From NCBI GenBank assembly GCA_031269205.1, contig JAISZM010000077.1, positions 1 to 22,386 on the forward strand: DNA of 22,386 bases. Reading direction: 5' to 3'. Within the stretch, counting starts at the first letter, position 1; every line of letters starts with the position of its first letter. The notes under the pieces are model-generated. The model was not told the DNA's origin. It ran no database searches and saw only the letters and a list, made by a program, of their open reading frames with translations. A program made the position numbers and the translations under genes. Shown in pieces: positions 8,129 to 15,458 of the stretch. This DNA is from Eubacteriales Family XIII. Incertae Sedis bacterium. Its GTDB lineage: Bacteria; Bacillota; Clostridia; Peptostreptococcales; Anaerovoracaceae.

Positions 8129-8848
8129 TTGATTGGCAACGACGCAAGGAGAACCACACAGGGCGATACGTCGGAAAAACTGCGGTGCGTCGCCGAGGCC
8201 GAGGCGCTTGGCGACGCTTGCTTTGACTACATCCTTGGGGAAATACGGCCCGGCGTCACGGAACATGAGATCGCCGCGAGGATAGATGAGTGGCTGCTTT
8301 CGCATGGCGGCGAAGCGCTGGCCTTCCCAACCATCTGCGTGTCGGGGCCGCGCGGCTGGCTCATGCACGGCGAGCCTTCGGAGAAGATCATCGAAAAGGG
8401 CGAGTTGTTGACGCTCGATTTTGGCGCGATCTATGGAGGTTACTGCGGCGACATGACGCGCACCGTCGCCGTCGGCGCCGAGCCGGGATCGGAGGAGAAG
8501 AGATGTTACGCCCTCGTCCTCGAGGCTCAGAAACGTGGAATCGAGGCGCTCGCCGCGGAAAAATCCTGCCGTGAGGTGGACGCCGCGGCGCGCGAGAACA
8601 TCAACCTCGCCGGTTACGGCGGCAATTTTATGCACGGTACCGGCCACGGCGTGGGCATGGAGGTCCACATTCCGCCGTATTTGAACAGGCGCACGGACGA
8701 AACGCTGCAGGCGGGCGACGCTGTCACGGTCGAACCGGGAATATACGTAGAGGATCGGTTCGGCGTCCGCATTGAGGACTTGTTGATAATCGGCGATACT
8801 GATATAATCAATCTGACAAAGTCGCCGAAAGAACTCATTGTCATTTGA
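8129..8848 (+). CDS. M24 family aminopeptidase, catalytic domain only (YqhT-like)
   Basis: This is a metallopeptidase of the pita-bread fold, as in Xaa-Pro aminopeptidase and methionine aminopeptidase. All five metal ligands are present: Asp97 (TLDFGA), Asp108 (GDMTRT), His173 (GTGHGVGMEVH), Glu202 (VEPGIY) and Glu216 (RIED). His80 (LMHG) and the end SPKELIVI resemble the catalytic part of B. subtilis YqhT, which also lies beside efp. Family members of that type have about 350 residues with an N-terminal creatinase-like domain. Here there are only 239, beginning at the helix just before the catalytic fold, and the preceding DNA is the rnj coding end. The start is a TTG with AGGAG at 8113-8117, a rather long spacing. 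An Xaa-Pro specificity is likely but not certain. Confidence 0.88.
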   Translation: MIGNDARRTTQGDTSEKLRCVAEAEALGDACFDYILGEIRPGVTEHEIAARIDEWLLSHGGEALAFPTICVSGPRGWLMHGEPSEKIIEKGELLTLDFGAIYGGYCGDMTRTVAVGAEPGSEEKRCYALVLEAQKRGIEALAAEKSCREVDAAARENINLAGYGGNFMHGTGHGVGMEVHIPPYLNRRTDETLQAGDAVTVEPGIYVEDRFGVRIEDLLIIGDTDIINLTKSPKELIVI

Positions 8849-8874
8849 GAAAGCGGCGGTCACGTTTTTATATT
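8845..8874 (+). promoter_or_regulatory. Likely sigma-A-type promoter of efp
   Basis: TTGAGA (8845-8850) and TATATT (8869-8874) are separated by 18 bases, each matching five of six consensus positions. The -35 box overlaps the stop codon of the preceding peptidase gene. Transcription would begin near 8881 and give a very short leader. A second -10-like box, TACAAT (8879-8884), lies just downstream but has no -35 partner. Confidence 0.45.
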
Positions 8875-8895
8875 GGGATACAATAGGAGTGAACT

Positions 8896-9453
8896 ATGAT
8901 TTCAGCCGGAGAATTCCGCAAGGGCATAACGTTTGAGATTGACGGAGAACCTTACGTCATCCTCGATTTTCAGCATGTGAAGCCGGGCAAGGGCAGCGCC
9001 TTCGTGCGCACGAAGTACAAGAATATCATCAGCGGGGTCATCCGGGAGGAGTCGTTCAACCCGAACGACAAGTATCCGAAAGCCCACATCGAGACGAAGA
9101 AGATGCAGTACCTGTACAACGACGGGGAACTGTACCATTTCATGGATGAGGATACGTACGAGCAGATGCCGCTCATGGCGGATCAGGTTGAGGACGCGAT
9201 AAAGTGGCTCAGGGAAAACGACACGGCGGAGATCAAGTTCTATAAGGGTTCGGCCTTTATCGTCGAGGCGCCGAACTTCGTCGAGCTTTCCATCACGGAG
9301 ACGGAACCGGGCGTAAAAGGGGATACGGCGACTAACGTGACGAAGGCGGCGACCGTGGAAACGGGCGCGGTGGTACAGGTGCCCATCTTCATCGAGACGG
9401 GCGAGGTCATCAAGATAGATACGCGCTCGGGCGAGTACCTTGGCAGAGCATAG
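8896..9453 (+). CDS. efp: Elongation factor P
   Basis: EF-P enters the ribosomal E site and relieves stalling at consecutive prolines. The 185 residues give the three usual beta-barrel domains: the KOW-like domain (1-65), the central OB domain (66-127), and the C-terminal domain with GDTATNVTKAATVETG and VPIFIETGEVIKIDTRSGEYLGRA. The tip of the first domain reads HVKPGKGSAF with Lys32, the residue modified in many bacteria (5-aminopentanol in B. subtilis, beta-lysine in E. coli). No modification gene lies in this window. AGGAG (8885-8889) sits 6 bases before the ATG. The gene probably has its own promoter just upstream, and its pairing with an M24 peptidase is common in Bacillota. Confidence 0.98.
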   Translation: MISAGEFRKGITFEIDGEPYVILDFQHVKPGKGSAFVRTKYKNIISGVIREESFNPNDKYPKAHIETKKMQYLYNDGELYHFMDEDTYEQMPLMADQVEDAIKWLRENDTAEIKFYKGSAFIVEAPNFVELSITETEPGVKGDTATNVTKAATVETGAVVQVPIFIETGEVIKIDTRSGEYLGRA

Positions 9454-9470
9454 GGCATTCTTGAGAGAAA

Positions 9471-9497
9471 CCGCCGGGATGTAGCGCGTCCCCGCGG
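9471..9497 (+). other. GC-rich hairpin after efp
   Basis: CCGCCGGGA (9471-9479) pairs with TCCCCGCGG (9489-9497) with one C-C mismatch and a 9-base loop, 17 bases after the efp stop. No T-run follows (the next bases are CAGATAAC), so a classical intrinsic terminator is not supported. It could reduce read-through into mltG or stabilise the efp 3' end. The remaining 91-base gap shows no gene. Confidence 0.4.
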
Positions 9498-9544
9498 CAG
9501 ATAACAAAGTCACAGAAAAAATTGACGGAAAACAACATATAAAT

Positions 9545-10660
9545 ATGCGATACAAGCGAAAAAAGAACTATAAGAGACGTCGATGGGTGTCCATCGGTGT
9601 GACCGCCGCCATCGTCGTGTTCGCCGTCTGGCTCGGCACGCAAATCATGGCCTACACGGAGGCGCAGAAGCCCGTGGATCCCAGCGATTCAGCGGTGGTG
9701 AGTCTCGAGATATCCGAAGGGACGGGACTCGAAGGGATAGCGAAGACTCTCGAGGAGAACGGTCTTATCAGGAGCGCGAAGTTCTTCGCGCTCAGATCCA
9801 ATCTCGAACGCGTCGGGGACAAGTTCAAGGCGGGCGACTACGAGTTCTCCCGCGCCATGAGCGTCAACGACATCATGGGCATACTCGTGAACGGCATCGA
9901 ACGCGAGGCCGTCAAGTTCACGATTCCCGAGGGGCTGACGACGGCGCAGACGATGAGCATACTGACAGACGCTGGACTCATGACGGAGGACGAGTTCTGG
10001 AACGAGATCGAAAACGGGCAGTTCGACTATCGGTTCCTGCAGGACGCGCCCGCGGGCAGAGATCGGCTTGAAGGTTTCCTCTACCCTGAAACGTATGAGG
10101 TGTACAAGGACGTGGGCGCGCACGCCGTCGTCGACATGCTGCTTGGACAGTTTGATAGCCTGTTTACAGACGACGACTACGCGCGTGCGGAGAAGCTCAA
10201 ACGCCCCGTGCGAGAGATCATCACGATAGCCTCGCTCATCGAGCGGGAGACGGCGGTCGCGGATGAGCGGCCCGTCGTCGCGCGCGTCATCTACAACCGT
10301 CTGAAAGACGACATGGCGCTTCAGATTGACGCGGCGATCCAGTACGCCCTCGGTACGCCCAGGGAGCAACTCACGAACGAGGATCTCGAGATCGACTCGC
10401 CGTACAACGTCTACAAGAACAAGGGGCTGCCGCCCGGCCCGATCTGCAATCCGCGGAAGGCCTCAGTCGACGCGGCTCTGCATCCCGAGAAGAACGATTA
10501 TCTCTTCTACGTGCTTGACCCGGCGTTGAACGGTATGCACCGGTTCTCCGCGAGCTACGACGAGTTCCTCGTGAACAAGGACGCCTACCAGGCGGCGTTG
10601 GCCGCCCGTGACGCGGAGGAGGCCGAAAGCGGAGACGAAGAAAATGAGGGCGAAGAGTGA
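9545..10660 (+). CDS. mltG: Endolytic transglycosylase MltG (YceG-like)
   Basis: MltG cleaves nascent glycan strands in the membrane-outer-face space and is thought to set their length. A basic N-terminus (RYKRKKNYKRRR) is followed by one membrane helix (about 14-36), giving an inside-to-outside topology. A LysM-like segment (about 50-120) has the typical GxLGxIAKxLxENGxI pattern. The YceG core holds LEGFLYPETY (175-184), where the family's catalytic glutamate lies, then ASLIERET, YNRLKDDMALQIDAAIQYALG and SPYNVYKNKGLPPGPICNP. The last 20 residues are strongly acidic, which is not part of the core fold. No good Shine-Dalgarno precedes the ATG; the upstream bases are A-rich. The 371 residues fit the family. 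Confidence 0.95.
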   Translation: MRYKRKKNYKRRRWVSIGVTAAIVVFAVWLGTQIMAYTEAQKPVDPSDSAVVSLEISEGTGLEGIAKTLEENGLIRSAKFFALRSNLERVGDKFKAGDYEFSRAMSVNDIMGILVNGIEREAVKFTIPEGLTTAQTMSILTDAGLMTEDEFWNEIENGQFDYRFLQDAPAGRDRLEGFLYPETYEVYKDVGAHAVVDMLLGQFDSLFTDDDYARAEKLKRPVREIITIASLIERETAVADERPVVARVIYNRLKDDMALQIDAAIQYALGTPREQLTNEDLEIDSPYNVYKNKGLPPGPICNPRKASVDAALHPEKNDYLFYVLDPALNGMHRFSASYDEFLVNKDAYQAALAARDAEEAESGDEENEGEE

Positions 10661-10715
10661 AGCGATATGATAGAATAGTTACAGCAGCTACCGAACGGAG
10701 GGATTTTTATTAACG

Positions 10716-12077
10716 ATGGACATAGGCGACCCGGATCCCGGCGAATCATACTTATGGCAGATAATCTTATTACTCATACTCATAGCAATTAACGCGTTCT
10801 TCGCCATGGCCGAGATGGCCATGGTGTCCGCCAACAGAAATACGATCAAGCGTCTGGCCGACGAGGACAACAAGAAGGCGGTCGTCCTACAGGGGCTGCT
10901 CGACAAGCCGAACAAATTCCTGTCCACCATACAGGTCTGTATAACGCTCGCGGGCTTCCTGCAGAGCGCCTCGGCCGCCACCGCCATGGCGGGGGATCTC
11001 GGACTGTGGCTGAAGGCTCACAACATAGGCTACGGGCTGCAGATCGCGGTCGTCGCTATTACGCTCATCCTGTCCTTCATCAACCTCGTGTTCGGCGAAC
11101 TCGTACCGAAGCGCATAGCCCTGCAGCAACCGGAGCGCATCGCGCTGTTCATGGCGCGTCCTGTGAGCGTCGTCGCGGCCTTCTTCAAACCCTTCGTATG
11201 GCTGCTCTCTGTCACGGTGTCGGGCATACTGCGGCCTTTCGGCATAAAGAAGGACAGCATCGACTTCGTCTACAGCGAGGACGACATCAAGTCGCATCTC
11301 GAAGTGGGCATCGAGAACGGACATCTCGACGAGGACAGCGTCGAAATGATAACGAGCGTGTTCGAGTTCGACGACAAGCTCGCGTACGAGGTCATGACAC
11401 CGCGCACGGACGTCTATATGAAAAGCGTCAATGACAAGCTGGCTGACTACGTGGACGAACTCCTGCAGAGCCGCCATTCGCGCATCCCCTACTACGATAC
11501 GGACAACGACGACATCGTGGGTGTCCTCTACATGAAGGACTTCATCGTAAAGGCGAAGAAGGTCGGATGGACGCGCGTCAACGTCAAGAAGCTCCTGCAA
11601 AAGCCGTTGTTCGTGCCCGAGAGCAAGAAGATAGACGAACTGTTCCACGAGATGCAGGACGGCAAGATCAACATCGCCTTCCTCGTCGACGAGTACGGCG
11701 GCATGTCGGGTATCGTGACGACGGAGGATCTGATCGAGGAGGTCATGGGCTCCATCGACGACGAGGGCGAGGACACGGAACCCAAGCTGGAAAGGTTGTC
11801 GGACGGCGAGTATCTCATCGACGGCAACTACTACCTTGACGATCTGAACGAAGAACTCGGACTCTCGTATGAGTCCGACGACTACGAGACAATAGGGGGT
11901 TACCTGATAGACGAACTCGGCGAGATACCGGACGAGGACGACGATGAGCCGAAGGTTATAGAGGACGGGCGTTGCGTCTTCACGATAGAGTCGTGGAAGG
12001 AGCGGCGCATAGATAAGGTGAAGCTCCGCATAACGCGTGAGCCGGAAGAGTTTGAAACGGAGGGAAAAAATGAGTGA
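10716..12077 (+). CDS. DUF21/CBS/CorC-type membrane protein (hemolysin family)
   Basis: The order of domains is that of the CNNM/CorC 'hemolysin-like' family, linked to Mg2+/Co2+ efflux in several bacteria. An N-terminal DUF21 membrane domain has helices near 12-32, 68-90, 105-128 and 148-172 and the signature INAFFAMAEMAMVSAN and VFGELVPKRIAL. A CBS pair follows (about 227-285, beginning VMTPRTDVY, and 290-345, with VDEYGGMSGIVTTEDLIEE). A C-terminal CorC_HlyC domain spans about 360-442. Length is 453 residues, typical. GGAGGG at 10697-10702 precedes the ATG by 13 bases. The substrate cannot be read from sequence, and the name hemolysin is historical. It overlaps the next gene by 8 bases. 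Confidence 0.92.
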   Translation: MDIGDPDPGESYLWQIILLLILIAINAFFAMAEMAMVSANRNTIKRLADEDNKKAVVLQGLLDKPNKFLSTIQVCITLAGFLQSASAATAMAGDLGLWLKAHNIGYGLQIAVVAITLILSFINLVFGELVPKRIALQQPERIALFMARPVSVVAAFFKPFVWLLSVTVSGILRPFGIKKDSIDFVYSEDDIKSHLEVGIENGHLDEDSVEMITSVFEFDDKLAYEVMTPRTDVYMKSVNDKLADYVDELLQSRHSRIPYYDTDNDDIVGVLYMKDFIVKAKKVGWTRVNVKKLLQKPLFVPESKKIDELFHEMQDGKINIAFLVDEYGGMSGIVTTEDLIEEVMGSIDDEGEDTEPKLERLSDGEYLIDGNYYLDDLNEELGLSYESDDYETIGGYLIDELGEIPDEDDDEPKVIEDGRCVFTIESWKERRIDKVKLRITREPEEFETEGKNE

Positions 12078-12474
12078 ACAAAATGACAGAAGAGACATCG
12101 GCGGCGTGTTGGTAGCTCCCGAAGTCATCGTTACCTACATCAGCGGCGCGGTGACGGAGACGCCCGGCGTGGCAGAACTCGCGGGCAATATCTCCGACAC
12201 GATCACGAAAAAAATACTCGGGAACGAGAGCAAGTTCAAAGGTATCAAGATTGACGGCGGCGAGAACGGCTACACGATAGACATATACATCGTCGTGAAG
12301 TACGGCGAGCGCATTCCGGACATCGCGTGGAACGTGCAGAAGAACGTCAAGGCCGCGCTCGACGGTGTCATGGACATCATCATCGAGAACATCAACATTC
12401 ACGTACAGGGCGTTCGCAAGGACAGCGACGAGTCGGCATCAGCCCTCGAAACAGGCGAGGATGATGGCGAATAG
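12070..12474 (+). CDS. Asp23/Gls24 family protein
   Basis: This 134-residue DUF322 protein resembles B. subtilis YqhY and staphylococcal Asp23. The conserved blocks are VLVAPEVIVTYISGAVTETPGV, the IKIDGG...GYTIDIYIVVKYGERIPDIAWNVQKNVK segment, and GVMDIIIENINIHVQGV. Such proteins are cytoplasmic and are tied to envelope stress (Asp23) or lipid synthesis control (YqhY). The place directly before nusB is that of yqhY in Bacillota. I chose ATG 12070 because GGAGGG (12059-12064) sits 5 bases upstream. A longer GTG start at 12037 adds 11 residues that only read through the preceding gene. It shares ATGAGTGA with the end of the DUF21 gene, so the two are probably translationally coupled. Confidence 0.92.
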   Translation: MSEQNDRRDIGGVLVAPEVIVTYISGAVTETPGVAELAGNISDTITKKILGNESKFKGIKIDGGENGYTIDIYIVVKYGERIPDIAWNVQKNVKAALDGVMDIIIENINIHVQGVRKDSDESASALETGEDDGE

Positions 12475-12934
12475 AAGATCCTCGCGGGAACTGCTCATGC
12501 GGTTGCTCTATCAGATGTCCGTCACGGGCGACTGGTCTCGTGAAGCAAAGGTCGCCTTCCTCGCCGAGTCCGAGGAAGACAGACCGAAGTCCTTCGGCCT
12601 CACGGGCAAGGTCGACGAACCCTATTTTGACAGAATGATGGATACGATCTTCGATAAGTTGAGTGAGATTGACAAGGCTGTCGAAGGCGCCAGCGACAAC
12701 TGGAAGATAGGGCGAATCGCCAAGGTGGATCTCGCTATCATCCGGCTTGCCGTAGGTGAAATGCTGTTTGAACCCAACATCCCCACGGCCGTTTCTATCA
12801 ACGAGGCCGTCAGCCTAGCGAAGCTGTACGGCTCGGACAAGAGCTACGAGTTCGTAAACGGGGTACTCGGAAGGGTGGAGAGGAACAGGGCGACCGACGC
12901 GTTCGCCGACGCCGGGGGCGACGGAGACTCTTGA
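12464..12934 (+). CDS. nusB: Transcription antitermination protein NusB
   Basis: NusB binds boxA RNA with NusE (S10) and supports antitermination of rRNA operons. The 156-residue protein has the all-helical NusB pattern. It starts RRSSRELLMRLLYQM and contains NWKIGRIAKVDLAIIRLAVGEM, PTAVSINEAVSLAKLYGSDKSYEFVNGVLGR. The ATG at 12464 overlaps the Asp23 stop by 11 bases. An ATG one codon earlier (12461) is equally possible. Upstream in-frame sequence back to 12365 only shadows the Asp23 gene. A weak GAGG lies 3 bases before the start, consistent with coupling. folD, often found between nusB and xseA, is absent here; xseA overlaps directly. Confidence 0.95.
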   Translation: MANRRSSRELLMRLLYQMSVTGDWSREAKVAFLAESEEDRPKSFGLTGKVDEPYFDRMMDTIFDKLSEIDKAVEGASDNWKIGRIAKVDLAIIRLAVGEMLFEPNIPTAVSINEAVSLAKLYGSDKSYEFVNGVLGRVERNRATDAFADAGGDGDS

Positions 12935-14130
12935 AACCCATCCGCGTATCACAGCTGAATTCGTATATCCGGCGCGTCCTCTCCTCTGATCCCGTCCTCT
13001 CCGCCGTTTCCGTCGTCGGCGAGATATCCAACTTCAAGCGGCACGGCGGCGGACACGTCTATTTCTCCCTGCGCGACGCCGATTCGAAGGTGAACTGCTT
13101 CCTGCCCTCGGACGTGTACGAAGCGCTTCCTCGCGGAATAGGCGATGGAGACGAGGCGACGGCGACGGGTCGCATAGACGTATATGAGAGAGGAGGCTAT
13201 TACTCGCTGTACGTGCGCGAGCTCGCGTTTCAGGGCGCGGGAGGACTCGCGGCGGCGTTTGAGAAGCAAAAGGCGAAGCTGCTCGCCGAAGGACTCTTCG
13301 ATCCCGCGCGAAAAAAGCCGCTGCCCGTCTTTCCTCTGACCGTAGCCCTCGTGACATCGGATACGGGCGCCGCGGTCAGGGACATGCTGAAGATCATCAC
13401 TTCGAAGAACGACGTCGTGGACATCCTCATATATCCGACCCTCGTGCAGGGTCCTGACGCGCCTGCGCGGATCGCGGAAGGGATAGCCTTCATCAACACG
13501 AACCATCCCGAGACGGACGTCGTCATCGTCGGGCGCGGCGGCGGCTCGGCCGAAGAACTCTGGGCCTTCAACGAGGAGATCGTGGCGCGCGCGATATTTG
13601 CGTCGGACATACCTGTCATATCCGCGGTCGGACACGAAACGGACGTCACGGTGGCCGATTTTGTCGCGGACGCGCGCGCGGAAACGCCTACCGCCGCAGC
13701 CGATATGGCCGTACCCGACACCGAGAGCATACGCGCTGAGACGGACGCGCTGTTCTTTTCCATGAAGGACGGCCTTTCGGCTCTGCTCGAACACGGGCGT
13801 CTGCTCACGGAGGCGCGCCGCCCGGCGCGTCTCGTGGGAATGCTCGAGAACCGAATAGACCTGAGCGCCGCGCAGGCCACCGCCACATTGGCTTCGTTCA
13901 GGGCCGCGGTTTACGCTGTCGTCAGCCGCGCGAAGAATGCCACGACATCCGCGTATGCGAGGCTCGTGGCGTCCGATCCCGCGCGCATCCTGTCCATGGG
14001 CTACGCCGCGCTGACGAAGAACGGCAGACCGATCCTGTCCGTGACCGAGGCGGCAGCCGGCGACGCGGTCGCCGCCCGTCTCGCCGACGGGTCGCTCGAT
14101 CTGACCGTCGAAGGCGTACGCGGGAACTGA
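12931..14130 (+). CDS. xseA: Exodeoxyribonuclease VII large subunit
   Basis: XseA is the catalytic subunit of exonuclease VII, which degrades single-stranded DNA to short oligonucleotides. The 399 residues begin with an OB-fold (VSQLNSYIRRVL ... VVGEISNFKRHGGGHVYFSLRD, about 5-100). The catalytic domain follows, with VALVTSDTGAAVRDMLKII, VVIVGRGGGSAEELWAFNEE and the highly conserved VISAVGHETDVTVADFVADARAETPTAAA written here in parts. The start is a TTG that forms a TTGA overlap with the nusB stop, with GGAG 5 bases upstream. The C-terminal helical region is shorter than in E. coli (456 residues), as in many Clostridia. Its partner xseB follows after a 140-base gap. Confidence 0.95.
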   Translation: MKPIRVSQLNSYIRRVLSSDPVLSAVSVVGEISNFKRHGGGHVYFSLRDADSKVNCFLPSDVYEALPRGIGDGDEATATGRIDVYERGGYYSLYVRELAFQGAGGLAAAFEKQKAKLLAEGLFDPARKKPLPVFPLTVALVTSDTGAAVRDMLKIITSKNDVVDILIYPTLVQGPDAPARIAEGIAFINTNHPETDVVIVGRGGGSAEELWAFNEEIVARAIFASDIPVISAVGHETDVTVADFVADARAETPTAAADMAVPDTESIRAETDALFFSMKDGLSALLEHGRLLTEARRPARLVGMLENRIDLSAAQATATLASFRAAVYAVVSRAKNATTSAYARLVASDPARILSMGYAALTKNGRPILSVTEAAAGDAVAARLADGSLDLTVEGVRGN

Positions 14131-14137
14131 AATGCGG

Positions 14138-14143
14138 TATAAT
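14138..14143 (+). promoter_or_regulatory. Perfect -10 box (TATAAT) between xseA and xseB
   Basis: TATAAT lies 7 bases after the xseA stop. No acceptable -35 hexamer is found 16-19 bases upstream, where the DNA is GC-rich xseA coding sequence, and there is no TGn extension. If active it would start an RNA near 14150 with a leader of about 120 bases before xseB, giving xseB-ispA-dxs-tlyA their own transcript. Confidence 0.35.
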
Positions 14144-14159
14144 AGAGCAGTATGGTATT

Positions 14160-14197
14160 CTTGCAAAAAGGGAATCTTTAAAAACCCCGCGCGCAAG
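14160..14197 (+). other. Potential hairpin in the xseB leader
   Basis: CTTGC (14160-14164) pairs with GCAAG (14193-14197), and GGG (14170-14172) with CCC inside the CCCC run (14185-14188), leaving A-rich internal loops and an A/T-rich apical loop. The structure sits just after the TATAAT box. No T-run follows, so it is not a standard terminator, and it matches no riboswitch class that I can recognise. Confidence 0.3.
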
Positions 14198-14221
14198 ATG
14201 TGATCGGAGGACGAAACGCTC

Positions 14222-14251
14222 GCGGCACGTAGCGGCACGTAGCGGCGCGTT
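14222..14251 (+). repeat. 10-bp tandem repeat before xseB
   Basis: GCGGCACGTA occurs twice exactly (14222-14231, 14232-14241), followed by a third copy with two changes (14242-14251). The repeat separates a good Shine-Dalgarno-like CGGAGG (14205-14210) from the xseB start, which may indicate a slippage expansion in the leader. Confidence 0.85.
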
Positions 14252-14270
14252 GGTGGAGATGGAACGAAGG

Positions 14271-14495
14271 ATGACCGATAAGAAACTCACCTTTGAGGAG
14301 GCGCTCGAAAAGCTCGAATCCTGCGCCGACAGGATAACGTCGAAAGACGCGACCATAGAGGAAGCCATTGCGGCTTATGAGGAGGGCGCGCTCTATTACG
14401 AACAGTGTGAACGCGTCCTGAAGGACGCTAAGCAGCGGATCGAAAAGATTGGAGCGGGAACGAACGCCGGCTCATATCCCGGCGAAGAAGGATAG
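14271..14495 (+). CDS. xseB: Exodeoxyribonuclease VII small subunit
   Basis: XseB is the small helical subunit that assembles in several copies around XseA. The 74-residue protein has the family pattern LTFEEALEKLESCADRI, then a turn, then IEEAIAAYEEGALYYEQCERVLKDAKQRIEKI. I chose ATG 14271 (MTDKKLTF), which gives the usual family length. ATG 14259 and TTG 14250 are alternatives that add 4 or 7 residues. The ribosome-binding signal is unclear: GGAG (14254-14257) is 13 bases away and AAGG touches the start. The stop is 4 bases before ispA. Confidence 0.92.
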   Translation: MTDKKLTFEEALEKLESCADRITSKDATIEEAIAAYEEGALYYEQCERVLKDAKQRIEKIGAGTNAGSYPGEEG

Positions 14496-14499
14496 GACG

Positions 14500-15399
14500 A
14501 TGATCGATTTCCCCGAATACCGGCGTCTGCTGTATCTGGTAAACGACAATCTCGACGGGCTGTTGCCCGGAGCGGACGTGAACAGCGCCTCGCTCTCGGA
14601 GTCCATGCGGTACAGCCTGAAAGCGGGAGGCAAGAGGATACGGCCCGTGCTGCTGCTCGCGGCCTGCGAACTCGCGGGAGGCGATACGACGGAGGCCCTG
14701 CCTTACGCCTGCGCCGTAGAGTACATACATACTTACTCGCTCATACACGACGACCTGCCCGCCATGGACGACGACGATATGCGTAGAGGCGCGCCGACCA
14801 ACCATCGCGTCTACGGAGAGGCGACAGCAATACTCGCCGGCGACGGCCTTCTCACATCGGCCTTTGAAGTCATGTACAAGGATATGTTCATGTACTTCGA
14901 CAAGCCCGAGATGTTGAAGAAGCGTGCGAGAGCCGCTTACGAGCTGTCCAAAGCCTGCGGCTGCCGTGGCATGATTGCGGGACAGATCGCGGATATTGAG
15001 GCTGAAAACGTAAGCGTATCGCCCGAGCTGCTGGACTACATTCAGGTGAACAAGACGGCGGCGCTCATCAGAGCCGCAGCCGTAGCGGGCGGCTATATAG
15101 GCGGCGCGGGCGCGGAACTGATCGACAGTCTCTCCGCCTACGGAGAGAACCTCGGCCTCGCGTTCCAGATAGCTGACGACATCCTCGACGTCACGGGCGA
15201 AGAGAAGGAACTCGGCAAGGCGACGGGCCACGACGCAGAGCTGCGCAAGGCCACATGGCCCTCGGTTCACGGAATGGAGGAATCGCGGCGCATGATGTCG
15301 GAACTGACGCGAAAGGCTATCGAGTGCATTTCCTCCTACGATCGCAACACGGACTTTTTTGCCGAGATAGCGAGGGGACTGGCCCGGCGGACGCGCTGA
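14500..15399 (+). CDS. ispA: Farnesyl diphosphate synthase (geranyltranstransferase)
   Basis: This trans-prenyltransferase condenses IPP with DMAPP and geranyl diphosphate to make farnesyl diphosphate for undecaprenyl and quinone precursors. The 299 residues match bacterial IspA. GGKRIRP lies at 43-49. The first aspartate-rich motif is DDLPAMD at 84-90, with the four-residue spacing typical of bacterial FPP synthases. The second is QIADDILD, with DDILD at 226-230. ATG 14500 has AAGGA 7 bases upstream; a TTG at 14449 only adds a shadow of xseB. Direct linkage to xseB and dxs is the usual Bacillota arrangement. Product chain length is inferred from the first motif and would need biochemical proof. 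Confidence 0.94.
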   Translation: MIDFPEYRRLLYLVNDNLDGLLPGADVNSASLSESMRYSLKAGGKRIRPVLLLAACELAGGDTTEALPYACAVEYIHTYSLIHDDLPAMDDDDMRRGAPTNHRVYGEATAILAGDGLLTSAFEVMYKDMFMYFDKPEMLKKRARAAYELSKACGCRGMIAGQIADIEAENVSVSPELLDYIQVNKTAALIRAAAVAGGYIGGAGAELIDSLSAYGENLGLAFQIADDILDVTGEEKELGKATGHDAELRKATWPSVHGMEESRRMMSELTRKAIECISSYDRNTDFFAEIARGLARRTR

Positions 15400-15458
15400 C
15401 GAGAACGACGTCGACAGCGCGGAGAGGCGCCGACGACGGAGCGGTAAAAGATAGGACT

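Noticed and set aside
9522..9543. TTGACG and TATAAA before mltG as a promoter
   Set aside because: The two boxes are only 10 bases apart, too close for sigma-70-type recognition.
14132..14203. A 23-codon reading frame (start MRYNRAVWYSCKK) in the xseA-xseB gap
   Set aside because: It has no good ribosome-binding site, no recognisable similarity, and it coincides with the TATAAT box and hairpin, which better explain the region. A leader peptide cannot be fully excluded.
15255..15458. N-terminal extension of dxs by 68 residues
   Set aside because: The stretch is the ispA coding region in another frame and has no DXS-like sequence; ATG 15459 fits the family start.
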